Below are positions 35,040-44,530 of a stretch of DNA of 64,000 bases, piece after piece. Within the stretch, counting starts at the first letter, position 1. Every line of letters starts with the position of its first letter. Below the pieces are notes generated by a model that saw only the letters and a program-made list of their open reading frames with translations, was not told where the DNA came from and ran no database searches. The position numbers were made by a program, and so were the translations under genes. Source of the stretch: Halichoerus grypus (taxonomy: Eukaryota > Chordata > Mammalia > Carnivora > Phocidae); assembly GCF_964656455.1 (NCBI RefSeq), contig NC_135715.1, positions 39,938,603-40,002,602 of the forward strand, given 5' to 3'.

Positions 35040-35247
35040 TTGGGATGCCTGGGTGGCTCAGTCGGTTAAGGGTTTGCCTTTGGCTCAGGTCATGATCTCA
35101 GGGTCCTGGGATTGAGCCCCATGTGGGGCTCCTTGCTCAGTGGGAAGCCTGCTTCTCCCTCTCCCTCTGCTGCTCCCCCTGCTTGTGCTCTCTCTCCCCC
35201 TCTCTCTCTGACAAATAAATAAATAAAATATTTAAAAAAATAAAAAT
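35040..35247 (+). mobile_element. SINEC copy, sense
   Basis: Head TTGGGATGCCTGGGTGGCTCAG, standard body, and AAATAAATAAAATATTTAAA (the usual TCTTT changed to TATTT). Target-site duplication aaataaagctgagtcc at 35024-35039 and 35248-35263, perfect over 16 bp. Confidence 0.96.
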
Positions 35248-35263
35248 AAATAAAGCTGAGTCC

Positions 35264-35577
35264 CAGAGTAAGTTGCAGATTGATACTTCATGTATAAAAC
35301 ATGATATAATCATTTTGATTTTTTTAAGTATCTCCCTCATTCAGAAGAGAATAGACTAAAACCAGCAGAATGTAAATTTGTAAGGAATTCAAAATAACTA
35401 CATTGGGGAAACTAAATCAGTTTTAAAATTGATCTTCTGGTGTATAATAGAAATTTTATCATAGCTTGATTTTTTTTCTGGAATATCAGAGTTTTGAGAT
35501 GAGGACGTCAAGATTTTGGGCAGGTTGTACAGTCAGTTCATAATGTAAGTGATTTGACAATTAGTTTTATGCATAAT
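35264..35577. other. Unassigned AT-rich DNA
   Basis: Nothing recognised. Confidence 0.4.
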
Positions 35578-35655
35578 TATGTCATTTATTCACCCATTAA
35601 ATGTATTGATGGTCTACTATGTGCTAGATACTGTTGAAATTGCAAGGGTACATTG
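35578..35655. mobile_element. Old L2-like repeat end
   Basis: 'gtcatttattcacccattaa' followed by 'tggtctactatgtgctag' and 'actgttgaaattgcaagg': the ancient repeat whose text includes CTACTATGTGCCAGGCACTGTT. It is cut by the L1 3' end that follows. Confidence 0.5.
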
Positions 35656-35659
35656 TTTC

Positions 35660-35778
35660 TTTTATTATGTTATGTTAATCACCATACATTACATCATTAG
35701 TTTTTGATGTAGTGTTCCATGATTCATTGTGTGTGTGTAACACCCAGTGCTCCATTCAGTATGTGCCCCCTTTAATAC
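35660..35778 (-). mobile_element. Carnivore L1 3' end, antisense, short
   Basis: 'tattatgttatgttaatcac' and 'catacattacatcattag', then 'gtagtgttccatgattcat' and 'acccagtgctccattcag'. This is the reverse complement of the L1 3' terminus also seen in sense at 61620-61720. Only about 120 bp survive; the (GT) stretch differs from the 41.6 kb copy. Confidence 0.88.
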
Positions 35779-35784
35779 AGCCAA

Positions 35785-36676
35785 CAAGCATACACATGAG
35801 ACATTTTAAAAGTATGGCCCATTTGGCATAAAGTAAAAGTTGTGTGAAATAGGTAAAAATTTTAAAAATCAAAAGCCACCTAATCTCACTTTCACATAAT
35901 GTAGATAATAGGGAAACAAGAGAACTGATTCTATAATTTGCTAAGAAACTGACATTCCGGAAAGAGGAGAGAACTTATCAACGTAGAATAATATAAACAG
36001 AAAAAATGACTATAGCCAAGTTCTTCCAATTCTCGGTGACAGATCCATTTGATTTTGAATTGCATGGAAACTCTACATCCATCAATTTGCTTTCATTCAG
36101 AGATATTTCTGAGGGGGATTTTGCTAGACTGTTGTTCTGGAAATTAGTTTTCTGAGTTGCATATGCCGGGATGGCACTCCTGGAATTTGTTTTTAAGTAA
36201 ATGCCTTTGAGATTATAAAGAAATACACAATATACACCATCAAAAAGTTATTTTCAAATCAAATAATAAAATGTTTTTTCATGTATATTTTATATCCCAA
36301 CTTAATAATAAAATAATTTATATTTTTGCCAGATGTCTTTATTTTATCAGTCCAGATTTTTCTATTTCTCATGTGAGATCAGCGCATTTCATATACTACA
36401 CATTGGGAAATAATAGAGAAAAGTGAAAAATAAGAATTTACAAGCTTGTGATTGTTCCAACTAATAGGACCCTAGTAGATTGTTTCTCTCATGTACTTCT
36501 CAGAGAGAACAGGTAGATTTTTGGACTATGTATTTATTCCTAGTTTAACAAATATATTCAATCATAGATACTGAAGGATGCACTGAAACTTGGCACAGAT
36601 AAAAAAACTTGTCAGAGTATGTATATATATAAATATAAATAGTAAGTCACTTATGAGAAATTATAGATACCATGTT
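35785..36676. other. Unassigned AT-rich DNA
   Basis: No open frame or named repeat; AT-rich throughout. Confidence 0.4.
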
Positions 36677-36691
36677 AAAAGTGAATATATG

Positions 36692-36885
36692 GGGGCGCCT
36701 GGGTGGCTCAGTCGTTAAGCGTCTGCCTTTGGCTCAGGTCATGATCCCAGGGTCCTGGGATCGAACCCCACATCGGGCTCCCTGCTCCGCGGGAAGCCTG
36801 CTTCTCCCTCTCCCGCTCCCCCTGCTTGTGTTCCCTCTCTCCCTGTGTCTCTCTCTGGCAAATAAATAAATAAAATAAAATTTAA
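36692..36885 (+). mobile_element. SINEC copy, sense, young-looking
   Basis: GGGGCGCCTGGGTGGCTCAG head close to the common form and a body with little divergence. Its tail is AAATAAATAAATAAAATAAAA. Target-site duplication aaaagtgaatatatg at 36677-36691 and 36886-36900 is perfect (15 bp). Confidence 0.97.
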
Positions 36886-36900
36886 AAAAGTGAATATATG

Positions 36901-37255
36901 TATATAAGTTCAAAATATTTACAAAATTTACAAATTACTATAATGAATACACACTAATAATTGTTTTAATTAAAAATTGAATTTGTAAGGAATAACATTG
37001 AAATAAATTGAAAATTAAAAGAGAGAATTTATGATGGGGCTTTACCTTTCAACAAAAAGAGCTGTGCTTCGACTAAAGTCAAAAACAAATCTATACTCTA
37101 AAATATTCTTTCAGCATGTATCTGCATCTTTTTGTCTCTTCATTTCTCTTTATAAATATATTCGATTAAATCAATACAATAATTAAGTAATTAGTAAATT
37201 GAGATTAAGACCACCCAAATATAGATAATATCTATAACTTTAAAAATCTGATATT
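36901..37255. other. Unassigned AT-rich DNA
   Basis: Nothing recognised. Confidence 0.4.
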
Positions 37256-37275
37256 GAATGGGATTTATTTTATTT

Positions 37276-37351
37276 TTAGTTTCTTGTTTTGTTGCAAGGT
37301 TTTATTTAAATTCTAATTAGTTAACGTATAGTGTAATGTTGGTTTCAGAAG
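37276..37351 (-). mobile_element. L1 3' terminus, antisense, very short
   Basis: 'ttttatttaaattctaatta' with 'gttaacgtatagtgtaatg' and 'ttggtttcag' is the reverse complement of the L1 end at 40325-40375. Flanks 'atgggatttatttta' (37257) and 'atgggctttatttta' (37353) look like an imperfect target-site duplication. It is thus a severely 5'-truncated insertion of about 75 bp. Confidence 0.82.
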
Positions 37352-37599
37352 GGATGGGCTTTATTTTAAAATAATGTTTGTTGATCCTACAAATTATTAC
37401 ATCTACTTCTATTCTGTTTTCTTTCTTTGAGGATTCCCTTTAATAGTCTTTGATAAAATAACACATGCAATAAGTTCTGGTATATTAATATAATGTCAGA
37501 TTGAATGCAAAAATGAAAGCTCAAATACATTGAATAATTCTTTGTGGATCTTTAGCAAGGCAGTAACAGTGGTTTCCACATTTGGAATACTAACAAATC

Positions 37600-37826
37600 A
37601 GGGTGTCTGGGTGGCTCAGTCAGTTAAGCATCAACTCTTGATCTCAGCTCAGGTCATGATCCCAGGGTCATGAGTTCGAGCCCTGTGTCATCTCACTGGG
37701 CTCATGCTCAGCAGGGAGTCTGGTTGAGATTCTCTCTCTCCCTCTGCCTCTGCCCCTCCTGGCCCTGCACTCTTGCACGTGCTCTCTCTCTTTCAAATAA
37801 TAAATCAATAAATCTTTAAAAAAAGA
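37600..37826 (+). mobile_element. SINEC copy, older subtype (first at this site)
   Basis: Head GGGTGTCTGGGTGGCTCAGTC, the older middle CATCAACTCTTGATCTCAGC, GAGTTCGAGCCCTG, a longer pyrimidine body and TCTTTAAAAAAAG. Target-site duplication aatactaacaaatca before it (37585-37599) matches aacactgacaaatca found only after the next SINE (38059-38073). Confidence 0.95.
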
Positions 37827-37836
37827 AATACTGACA

Positions 37837-38058
37837 GGGGCACCTGGGTGTCTCAGTCGTTAAGCGTCTGCCTTTGGCTCAGGTCATGATCCCAGGGTCC
37901 TGGGATCGAGCCCCACATCGGGCTCTCTGCTCAGCGGGAAGCCTGCTTCTCCCTCTCCCACTCCCCCTGCTTGTGTTCCCTCTCTCACTGTGTCTCTCTC
38001 TGTTAAATAAATAAAATCTTTAAAAATAAATAAATAAATAAAATTAAAAAAAAAAAAA
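37837..38058 (+). mobile_element. SINEC copy, sense (second at this site)
   Basis: Head GGGGCACCTGGGTGTCTCAG, a standard low-divergence body, TCTTTAAAAATAAATAAA and an A-rich tail. Its own duplication, aatactgaca at 37827-37836 and aacactgaca at 38059-38068, lies inside the right-hand duplication of the first SINE. It therefore inserted later at almost the same point. Confidence 0.96.
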
Positions 38059-38073
38059 ACACTGACAAATCAC

Positions 38074-38690
38074 AAAAAGTTCCTCCATACACCTTATCAT
38101 AAACTATTAGCTTAGATTCCACTGCATAATAAATACAAAAATAATTTGCCTATGCAAATAAATATGTGTTTTCTAATACTGATTAGTATATTATAAGATA
38201 AAACTCACAGATACATTTGTCATACTTTGAATTTTTAAAGAAGAATGCAGTAAATTGTGTGAGTTTTAAAAAATCCATTTGACATATATTGAGGTCCTAC
38301 AGATTGTCAGCCTTCTAATTAAATGCTGCCAAAACAAAATAATACCTAAAGAGCCGAACTTTGCCAATTTAGAGATCACAATAATTTATTTTATCATTTT
38401 GCAGAGAGATAAACCAAAATCCAGCAAGATTAGTGCCTTGGAGAAAGAGAGCACACAAGGTTTACAGACAGATGTAGGGAAGCCATAGGGACAGTAGCAG
38501 TGAGGGGAACTTTTGAATGGAGGAAGAGCCCTTATCATTATGAGGTCAAAAAGGGCAAGGAGAGGGTATGGTTGATGAAATCTAGAAAGAGAAAGCTGGA
38601 AAGGTCTTCAGGCTGTGGCTATGGCCTTTGGCGGTGGGGCTCTGCTTGTATAAGGTGAACCCAAAGACAGGAAACTGGAGAACGTAATAA
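38074..38690. other. Unassigned DNA
   Basis: No gene; a 69-codon + frame at 38279 has no motif. The composition becomes GC-richer after 38440. Confidence 0.4.
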
Positions 38691-39655
38691 TGCAACCTCC
38701 CACTCCTCCCACCCTCTGATTGCCTTCTTGACTTCTGGTCTTACTTGTTGGCTTAAATCAATTGGAAGCAAGAAGGCATTGGAGACAAATTAAATACACT
38801 CAACAGCCAAAATCCTGGGGCACTGAGCAAGGTATAGCAGGATGGAGAGTGAATCCAGATTGGCAAGTGAATGATATCTCACATCCTCCATTCTTCCCAT
38901 TCTTTTTACCTGAAGCATACCCCTCCTTTTTTACTTCGAGTGAAATACTGTGTTCCCAGTACAGTCTTTCATGCTCTATTGTATATTCATAAGTGATATT
39001 AATTTGAACATACTCCTTCCAGAAACCTAAAATATTAGCTTTCCAGGGTTCTTCTTATGGGGTAGTGGGAGGGGGTTGATAAAATGAAATAATTTATTAT
39101 TTCATAAAGCATATTGCCATAGTCCTCTCTTTTATATTTAGTCATAAGGCTTAATATTGTGATCATATTCACCATCTCCCTCCTCTATGTTCCCTTTAAC
39201 TTCAGCTGGACAGGGTCTTCTACCTACCAAATCTCCACACACACATCATCTGAGTCCTTTGGGACCTTATCTTTATTGAATTGATTATTTGGACTATTGG
39301 GCAAGAAGAATTAAAAAGCACCACAGTGAGTTATATTGGTTAGAATTTTTTTTCATTGTCCCTATTATGAAGGAATTTTTTTCCAAGTAGAATTGATATA
39401 CAACCTTCTCCTGTGCTGTTGGCTCAGTGGACAAGGACCCCCAAATGCCCAATGAGAGCCTTAGCTTCTATTTTGTCAGAAATGTGACTTACTTCTCTCA
39501 GAGAAGAATTCATCCTTCTGGCACTAAAACCTACCCCCATCTAGACTGTAGGGAGAAAAAAAAAAATATTTCCTTTAGTCAGATTATAGTTTTAATAGTG
39601 TAATGAGCCAATCCTTTTTTTCCCCTTGGTCTCTATACATTTTGTCTGTGGGATA
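38691..39655. other. Possible old LTR-retroelement debris
   Basis: Text such as 'ctgattgccttcttgacttc', 'tgttggcttaaatcaattgg' and 'gtgttggctcagtggacaag'-like wording (39418) has the look of a decayed ERVL/MaLR-type LTR and internal DNA. I cannot align it or set an orientation. A 76-codon frame at 38762 has no motif. Confidence 0.28.
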
Positions 39656-39697
39656 GATGTCACCAGAAAGAGACCTTTGGTTTAAAAAAGCATACTG

Positions 39698-39966
39698 TCG
39701 GTGGGAATACAAACTGATGCAGCCACTCTGGAAAACAGTATGGAGGTTTCTCAAAAAGTTAAAAATAGTACCACCCTACCATCCAGCAATTGCACTACTA
39801 GGTATTTACCTAAAGGATACAAAAATACTGCTTCGAAGGGACACATGCACCCTGATGTTTATAGCAACATTATCTACAATAGCCAAATTATGGAAAGAGC
39901 CCAAATGTCCATGGACTGATGATGAATGCATAAAGAAAAGGTGGTATATATATATATTTATTTATT

Positions 39967-40010
<44 letters not shown>

Positions 40011-40392
40011 AGAATATTACTCAGCCACAAAAAAATGAATGAGTACTATGCTAAACAAAATAAGTCAGTCAGAGAAACAAATATGGTATGATTTCACTCA
40101 TATGTGGAATTTAAGAAATAAAACAGATGAACACAGAGGGGGATAAAGAGAGGAAAATCAAGGAACAGACTCTCAACTATAGAGAACAAACGGATGGTTA
40201 CCAGGATGGTGTGGGGGGGCGGTGAAGGGGAGGTGGGGATGGGTAAAATATGTGATGAATATTAAGGAGAGCTCTTGTGATGAGCACCAGGTGTTGTATG
40301 GAAGTGTTGAATCACTAAACTCTACACCTGAAACTAATATTACACTGTATATTAACTAACTGGAATTTAAATAAAAACTTAAAAAAATAAAA
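39698..40392 (+). mobile_element. L1 3' end, sense, 5'-truncated
   Basis: It starts abruptly at 'gtcggtgggaatacaaactg', then shows the L1 order 'ccactctggaaaacagtatg', 'ccagcaattgcactactagg', 'caacattatctacaatagcc' and 'gaatattactcagccac'. The 3' UTR follows with an internal TA/CA microsatellite, and it ends 'aactggaatttaaataaaaac' plus an A tail. The 144-codon + frame here is the C-terminal ORF2 remnant plus microsatellite, not a host gene. The flanks aaaaagcatact and aaaaatacact may be a decayed duplication. Confidence 0.92.
39945..40009. repeat. (TA)n/(AC)18 microsatellite within L1
   Basis: TATATATATATTTATTTATT passes into about 18 AC units inside the L1 3' region. Part of a polymorphism-prone L1-derived microsatellite. 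Confidence 0.95.
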
Positions 40393-40922
40393 TATATAAA
40401 AATACACTCTATCATGTGGGACAGCATCTCAGTTATATAGTTTCTTAAATTAATATTGTTTGGCCATTTCACCAATGCCAGCTCCCTCTGATGATGGAGA
40501 ATAGTCAGGCCAGTTAAATTGTGTGGGAATGAACTTATTTTCTTTTGCAGGATAGTCATGTTTGGATAAAGTCATCTCTGTAAAACACAGAAGTGATTAA
40601 AACACTTTGTTTTGAAAGCATTCAATAACTTCTCATTTCCCCTAAAATAAAACTCAAAACTTTATTATGAAATATAAATTTCAAGCTTTAATTTTCCTTT
40701 TGTTTTTATTGTGTACTAACAATTTCTGGATTCTCAAATTAAAACTAGATTAAGCCACTTGCTCTTTATTTTTTTTACTCTTTCAGACTTTTGTTTACAG
40801 TTCTGCATTTCTAAAAATATCCTAATTCACTATTTCTACTTATCCAACATTCATATCCAACATTTATTATTAAAATTCAGCTCAAAAACCTAGCTCTTCT
40901 AAATTTGCTAGGACCTGAGGGC

Positions 40923-40980
40923 ACTATATATATATTTTTAAAAACTTATTATACACACACACACACACACACACACATAT
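40923..40980. repeat. (TA)n and (AC)n microsatellite
   Basis: TATATATATATTTTT followed 15 bp later by about 12 AC units, inside the L2 relic. Confidence 0.93.
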
Positions 40981-41031
40981 TTCCCCCCCTCTCTGTGCCT
41001 TGTTTCTCTCTGTTGAAATATCTGAGAGCAG

Positions 41032-41236
41032 GGGCATCTGGGTGGCTCAGTTGTTTAAGCGTCTGCCTTTGGCTCAGGTCATGATCCCAGGGTCCTGGGA
41101 ACAAGTCCCACATCAGGCTCCCTGCTCAGCAGGGAGTCTGCTTCTCCCTCTCCCTCTCCCTCTGCCCCTGCCTGTGCTCTCATTCTCTCTCTCTCTTTCT
41201 GTCTGTCAAAAAAATAAATAAAATCTCAAAAAAAAA
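41032..41236 (+). mobile_element. SINEC copy, sense, inside L2
   Basis: Head GGGGCATCTGGGTGGCTCAG, standard body with CTCCCTCTCCCTCTCCC, AAATAAATAAAATCTC and an A tail. Target-site duplication aaatatctgagagcag (16 bp, perfect) at 41016-41031 and 41237-41252. Confidence 0.96.
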
Positions 41237-41402
41237 AAATATCTGAGAGCAGTTAATATACATTGACTGTAACTCTATGTGACTCTGTGACTCGTTTCTG
41301 ATTTTAAGCTCCTTGAAGCCAGAGATTACATTAGATAATTTTGTGAACCATGGTACCAAGCTTAATAGGTTTTCGTCAGTTCTTTATTGAATTTGAATTA
41401 AT

Positions 41403-41585
41403 GCAGAGTTTTATGTTAAGAAGAGTATGATAAAATCATAATGATAACAAATCAATCATACTTTATTGTTGAGTTACAATTTATTTTTCATCTTTTTTTT
41501 TTGAGGAATCAATGTCATAAACAGAGTGTTTAACTTGTTCTATTTGTATTCCTGATGTTTTGTGAAGCATATATTTTTTTGCATA
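41403..41585. other. Unassigned AT-rich DNA
   Basis: Short AT-rich stretch between L2 and L1 pieces. Confidence 0.35.
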
Positions 41586-41822
41586 TTTTTATTTTACTAT
41601 GTTATGTTAATCACCATACATTACATCATTAGTTTTTGATGTAGTGTTCCATGATTCATTGTTTGTGTATAACACCCAGTGCTCCATGCATGACGTGCCC
41701 TCTTTAATACCTATCACCAGGCTAACCCATCCCTCCACCCCCCTCCCCTCTAGAACCCTCAGTTTGTTCCTCAGAGTCCATAGTCTCTCATGGTTCGTCT
41801 CCTCCTCCGATTCTCCCCCCAT
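41586..41822 (-). mobile_element. Carnivore L1 3' end, antisense
   Basis: About 237 bp, reverse complement of the L1 3' terminus at 61490-61720: 'tatgttatgttaatcaccat', 'gtagtgttccatgattcat', 'ctcagagtccatagtctctc', 'tggttcgtctcctcctccg'. Both open frames here (71 and 88 codons) are L1 UTR, not coding. No A tail is obvious beyond the T-rich start, and no clear duplication. Confidence 0.92.
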
Positions 41823-42525
41823 ATTTGATACTTCTCTGCTATCAATTTTTACTGAAGTGGCTGTTATAAGCAGAGAGGCAAAACATCTTCAAAGTCTCCT
41901 GCTAACTTAGTGAACAATGAAGATACTTTTAAATAGGTTAGGGAGTACTTAGGACTTATTTGTTATCCATGATGATTAAATTAGTAAGCATTTATTAAAA
42001 TACTGAATAAACCAATACTTTAACAGGATAAAAGCATTTTACTGTAAGCGTGTAAGATGGTTACTACTTTTGGTGACTAAAGTAGGTGTAATCATTTAGT
42101 TCTACAATAGACTGCTAATTACAAAAGCATGATGAGTGTTAAAAATATTTTTAAAATTGAGATGACTTTACAAAAATGTTCATTTGTGTATATTTTCTCT
42201 AATTCTCTTATATTGCAAAATGTTCACCCAATAGTTATGTGAAGATGAACGCTGAAAATTTCAGTCCCAAAGACATTTTGAAAAATTCCTGATTATTTCC
42301 ACTAGATAATAATAATCTGTCAAGAAAAAATGCAAACTGGATGGATATTATAGTTTTTACTAACATTACATGAGACCATAATGTTCACAAATTAAAGGTA
42401 AAACAAAAGCTTGTGATTTAAAATTATATTATTCTTTTTGTGTAATTTTTATTGTATTTTGAACTTTAATAATGTTCTTTACGATCAATTTTGGCATCAA
42501 ATATTGAGTTGATGTTGAGTATATT
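41823..42525. other. Unassigned AT-rich DNA
   Basis: Nothing recognised; no frame of interest. Confidence 0.4.
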
Positions 42526-42539
42526 AAATTTTTGCATTG

Positions 42540-42742
42540 GGGGCACTTGGGTGGCTGTCGGTTAAGCATCTGCCTTCGGCTCAGGTCATGATCCCAGGGT
42601 CCTGGGATCGAGCCCTGCATCGGGCTCCCTGCTCAATGGGGAGTCTGCTTCTCTCTCCCTCTGCTCTTCGCCAGCTTGTGTGCACTCTCACTCTCTCTTT
42701 CTCTCTCTCTCTCAAATAAATAAATAAAATCTTTAAAAAAAT
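42540..42742 (+). mobile_element. SINEC copy with deleted box-A part
   Basis: The head reads GGGGGCACTTGGGTGGCTGTCGGTTAAG: the usual CTCAG between GG and TCGG is missing, which removes part of the predicted Pol III box A. The rest is standard. Target-site duplication aaatttttgcattg at 42526-42539 against aaatctttgcattg at 42743-42756. Confidence 0.95.
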
Positions 42743-42839
42743 AAATCTTTGCATTGAATCAATTTTTGAAAACTTAAGCTTAATATTAGTAAGTGTAAAT
42801 GTGCTGAAATTAGGAAACTTGGCAATTTATATATATGTA

Positions 42840-43280
42840 TATATCATGAATTTGTTCATTAGTTTGTCAATTTTTCACTCATACAACAAATACTTAATAT
42901 ATTGACTATCTAACTCTGGAAAAATAATGATAAACAAAACAAATACAAACACCCTGTCATGATGCTTAAAGTTAATCAGAATCTTAACAAATGACTACAG
43001 ATAGATCATAGCTACTTACATGGATGGATGAAAAGACAGATAGATGGATAGGCAGACATAGATGTGTAGTTAGATAGATTTAGATAGATTAATCAATGTG
43101 AGTAAACATTGAAGATAAATTTAAGTGAGTGTAACAGGAATACCTCCTTGGAATTTGAGAGTCAAATTAAGTCTATTTGAAAATGAAACACTTAATAGGA
43201 GGTAGCCAAATGATGAACAGGGAAAAGCAGTTTATGGAAAGAGAAGAATGTTTGCTTTGGTGTGATGCATATTTCATTGT
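42840..43280. mobile_element. Ancient mammalian repeat, decayed, part 1
   Basis: 'cactcatacaacaaatactt', 'ataatgataaacaaaacaaa' and 'caccctgtcatgatgc' match the ACAAATATTTATTGAGC-type ancient repeat. Then comes a GATA-like simple tract and 'gaatacctccttggaatttg'. It probably continues past the SINEs, to about 44280. Confidence 0.42.
43021..43090. repeat. GATA/GATG degenerate tract
   Basis: TGGATGGATG, TAGATGGATAGG and TAGATAGATT units over about 70 bp; an old interrupted tetranucleotide repeat. Confidence 0.8.
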
Positions 43281-43296
43281 GTTCAAGAAATTAAAA

Positions 43297-43492
43297 AAAA
43301 GGGGGCGCCTGGGTGGCTCAGCCTGTTAAGCGGCTGCCTTTGGCTCAGGTCATGATCCCAGGGTCCTGGGGTCAAGCCCCGCATCGGGCTCCCTGCTCAG
43401 CAGAGAGCCTGCTTCTCCCTTTCCCTCTGCCTGCTGCTCTGCCTACTTGTGCTATCTCTCTGTCAAATAAATAAATTAAAAAAAAAAAATAA
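43297..43492 (+). mobile_element. SINEC copy, sense
   Basis: Head GGGGGCGCCTGGGTGGCTCAGC, standard body ending CTCTCTGTCAAATAAATAAA. The duplication aagaaattaaaa at 43285-43296 and 43493-43504 is A-rich, so the edges are only approximate. Confidence 0.94.
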
Positions 43493-43504
43493 AAGAAATT
43501 AAAA

Positions 43505-43858
43505 TAAAAGAAAGTCCACAGTAAGTAGAACTGGCACATGAAGGGGAAAGCAACGGCAAAAAGAGACAAGATTGGTAAATTAGGCATAAATAGAAAATGG
43601 CACAGAAGTAGGGAGCAAACATGTAGGCTTTGTGGATAGCCTAATTATTACGGGAAATAATTGAATTATTTGAATCACAGAGAATTTGGAGTATTATGCT
43701 TATTGAAAAATCTCTCAGCTTTATGGAGAATGAATTGGACGTGGGCCTTGGATCTAAGAGTAGAAAGAGAGAAACATGTTGGGTTGTACTAGAATGATAG
43801 CAGGCATCATGGAGAACAGTGAAGGTATGGATACGTATTTTAGATGTTAGATGTCTAT
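43505..43858. mobile_element. Ancient mammalian repeat, decayed, part 2
   Basis: 'gtaggctttgtggatagcc', 'gaatttggagtattatgc' and 'gaatgaattggacgtggg' resemble the later part of the long ancient repeat that begins near 42840. No gene. Confidence 0.35.
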
Positions 43859-43869
43859 AGATTGGTGAT

Positions 43870-44068
43870 TTTTTTTTTAATATTTTATTTATTTTTATTT
43901 GAGAGAGAGAGAATGAGAGAGAGCGAGTACATGAGAGGGGGGAGGGTCAGAGGGAGAAGCAGACTCCCTGCAGAGCAGGGAGCCCGATGCGGGACTCGAT
44001 CCAGGGACTCCAGGATCATGACCTGAGCCGAAGGCAGTCGCTTAACCAACTGAGCCACCCAGGCGCCC
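43870..44068 (-). mobile_element. SINEC copy, antisense, young-looking
   Basis: T10 run, AATATTTTATTTATTTTTATTTG, GA-rich body, and GAGCCACCCAGGCGCCC. The body is nearly identical to those at 129-333 and 60934-61128. Target-site duplication agattggtgat at 43859-43869 and 44069-44079. Confidence 0.97.
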
Positions 44069-44079
44069 AGATTGGTGAT

Positions 44080-44278
44080 ATTTTAAAGACCAAAGTAGGA
44101 AGGAAATGAACATATAACATTATATCAAATATAATCCCTAGCTTTTAGGAAGAATCAACTTGTTATTGAAATGGAGACCACAGGTAGACTAAATAACTTT
44201 ACTAAATCAGTGGAGGGCCAGGTGCAGAGTGGGGATGGGAGAGTGGTAGGGTGAGAAGTAAATCAGGCATTCATTTCT
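44080..44278. other. Unassigned DNA, possibly ancient-repeat tail
   Basis: 'gggccaggtgcagagtgggg' type wording; may continue the decayed repeat of 42840-43858. Confidence 0.3.
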
Positions 44279-44294
44279 GAACACATTAATTTTA

Positions 44295-44514
44295 TTTTAT
44301 TTTATTTTTTTTTATTTTTTTTTTAAAGATTTTATTTATTTATTTGACAGAGAGAGACACAGCGAGAGAGGGAACACAAGCAGGGGGAGTGGGAGAGGGA
44401 GAAGCAGGCCTCCTGCCGAGCAGGGAGCCTGATGCGGGGCTCGATCCCAGGATTCCGGGATCATGACCTGAGCCGAAGGCAGACGCTTAACGACTGAGCC
44501 ACCCAGGCGCCCCA
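44295..44514 (-). mobile_element. SINEC copy, antisense, long T tract
   Basis: A long T-rich tail complement (TTTTATTTTATTTTATTTTT), AAAGATTTTATTTATTTATTTG, GA-rich body and GAGCCACCCAGGCGCCCC. Target-site duplication gaacacattaatttta (16 bp, perfect) at 44279-44294 and 44515-44530. Only about 215 bp from the neighbouring antisense copy. Confidence 0.97.
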
Positions 44515-44530
44515 GAACACATTAATTTTA

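Larger units (their letters stand above)
40590..41402 (+). mobile_element. L2 relic, interrupted
   Basis: L2-like order: 'cattcaataacttctcattt', 'ataaaactcaaaactttatt', 'cacttgctctttatt' and 'attcagctcaaaaacctag'. After a microsatellite and a SINE the element continues with 'ttttaagctccttgaagcc', 'agagattacattagata' and 'gttctttattgaatttgaa', the L2 3' end. L2 is an ancient mammalian LINE. The SINE at 41032-41236 and AC tract at 40953-40977 are later. Confidence 0.62.

Noticed and set aside
39657..40091. 144-codon open frame that looks gene-like
   Set aside because: It is the end of L1 ORF2 plus a (AC)n tract, part of a 5'-truncated L1.
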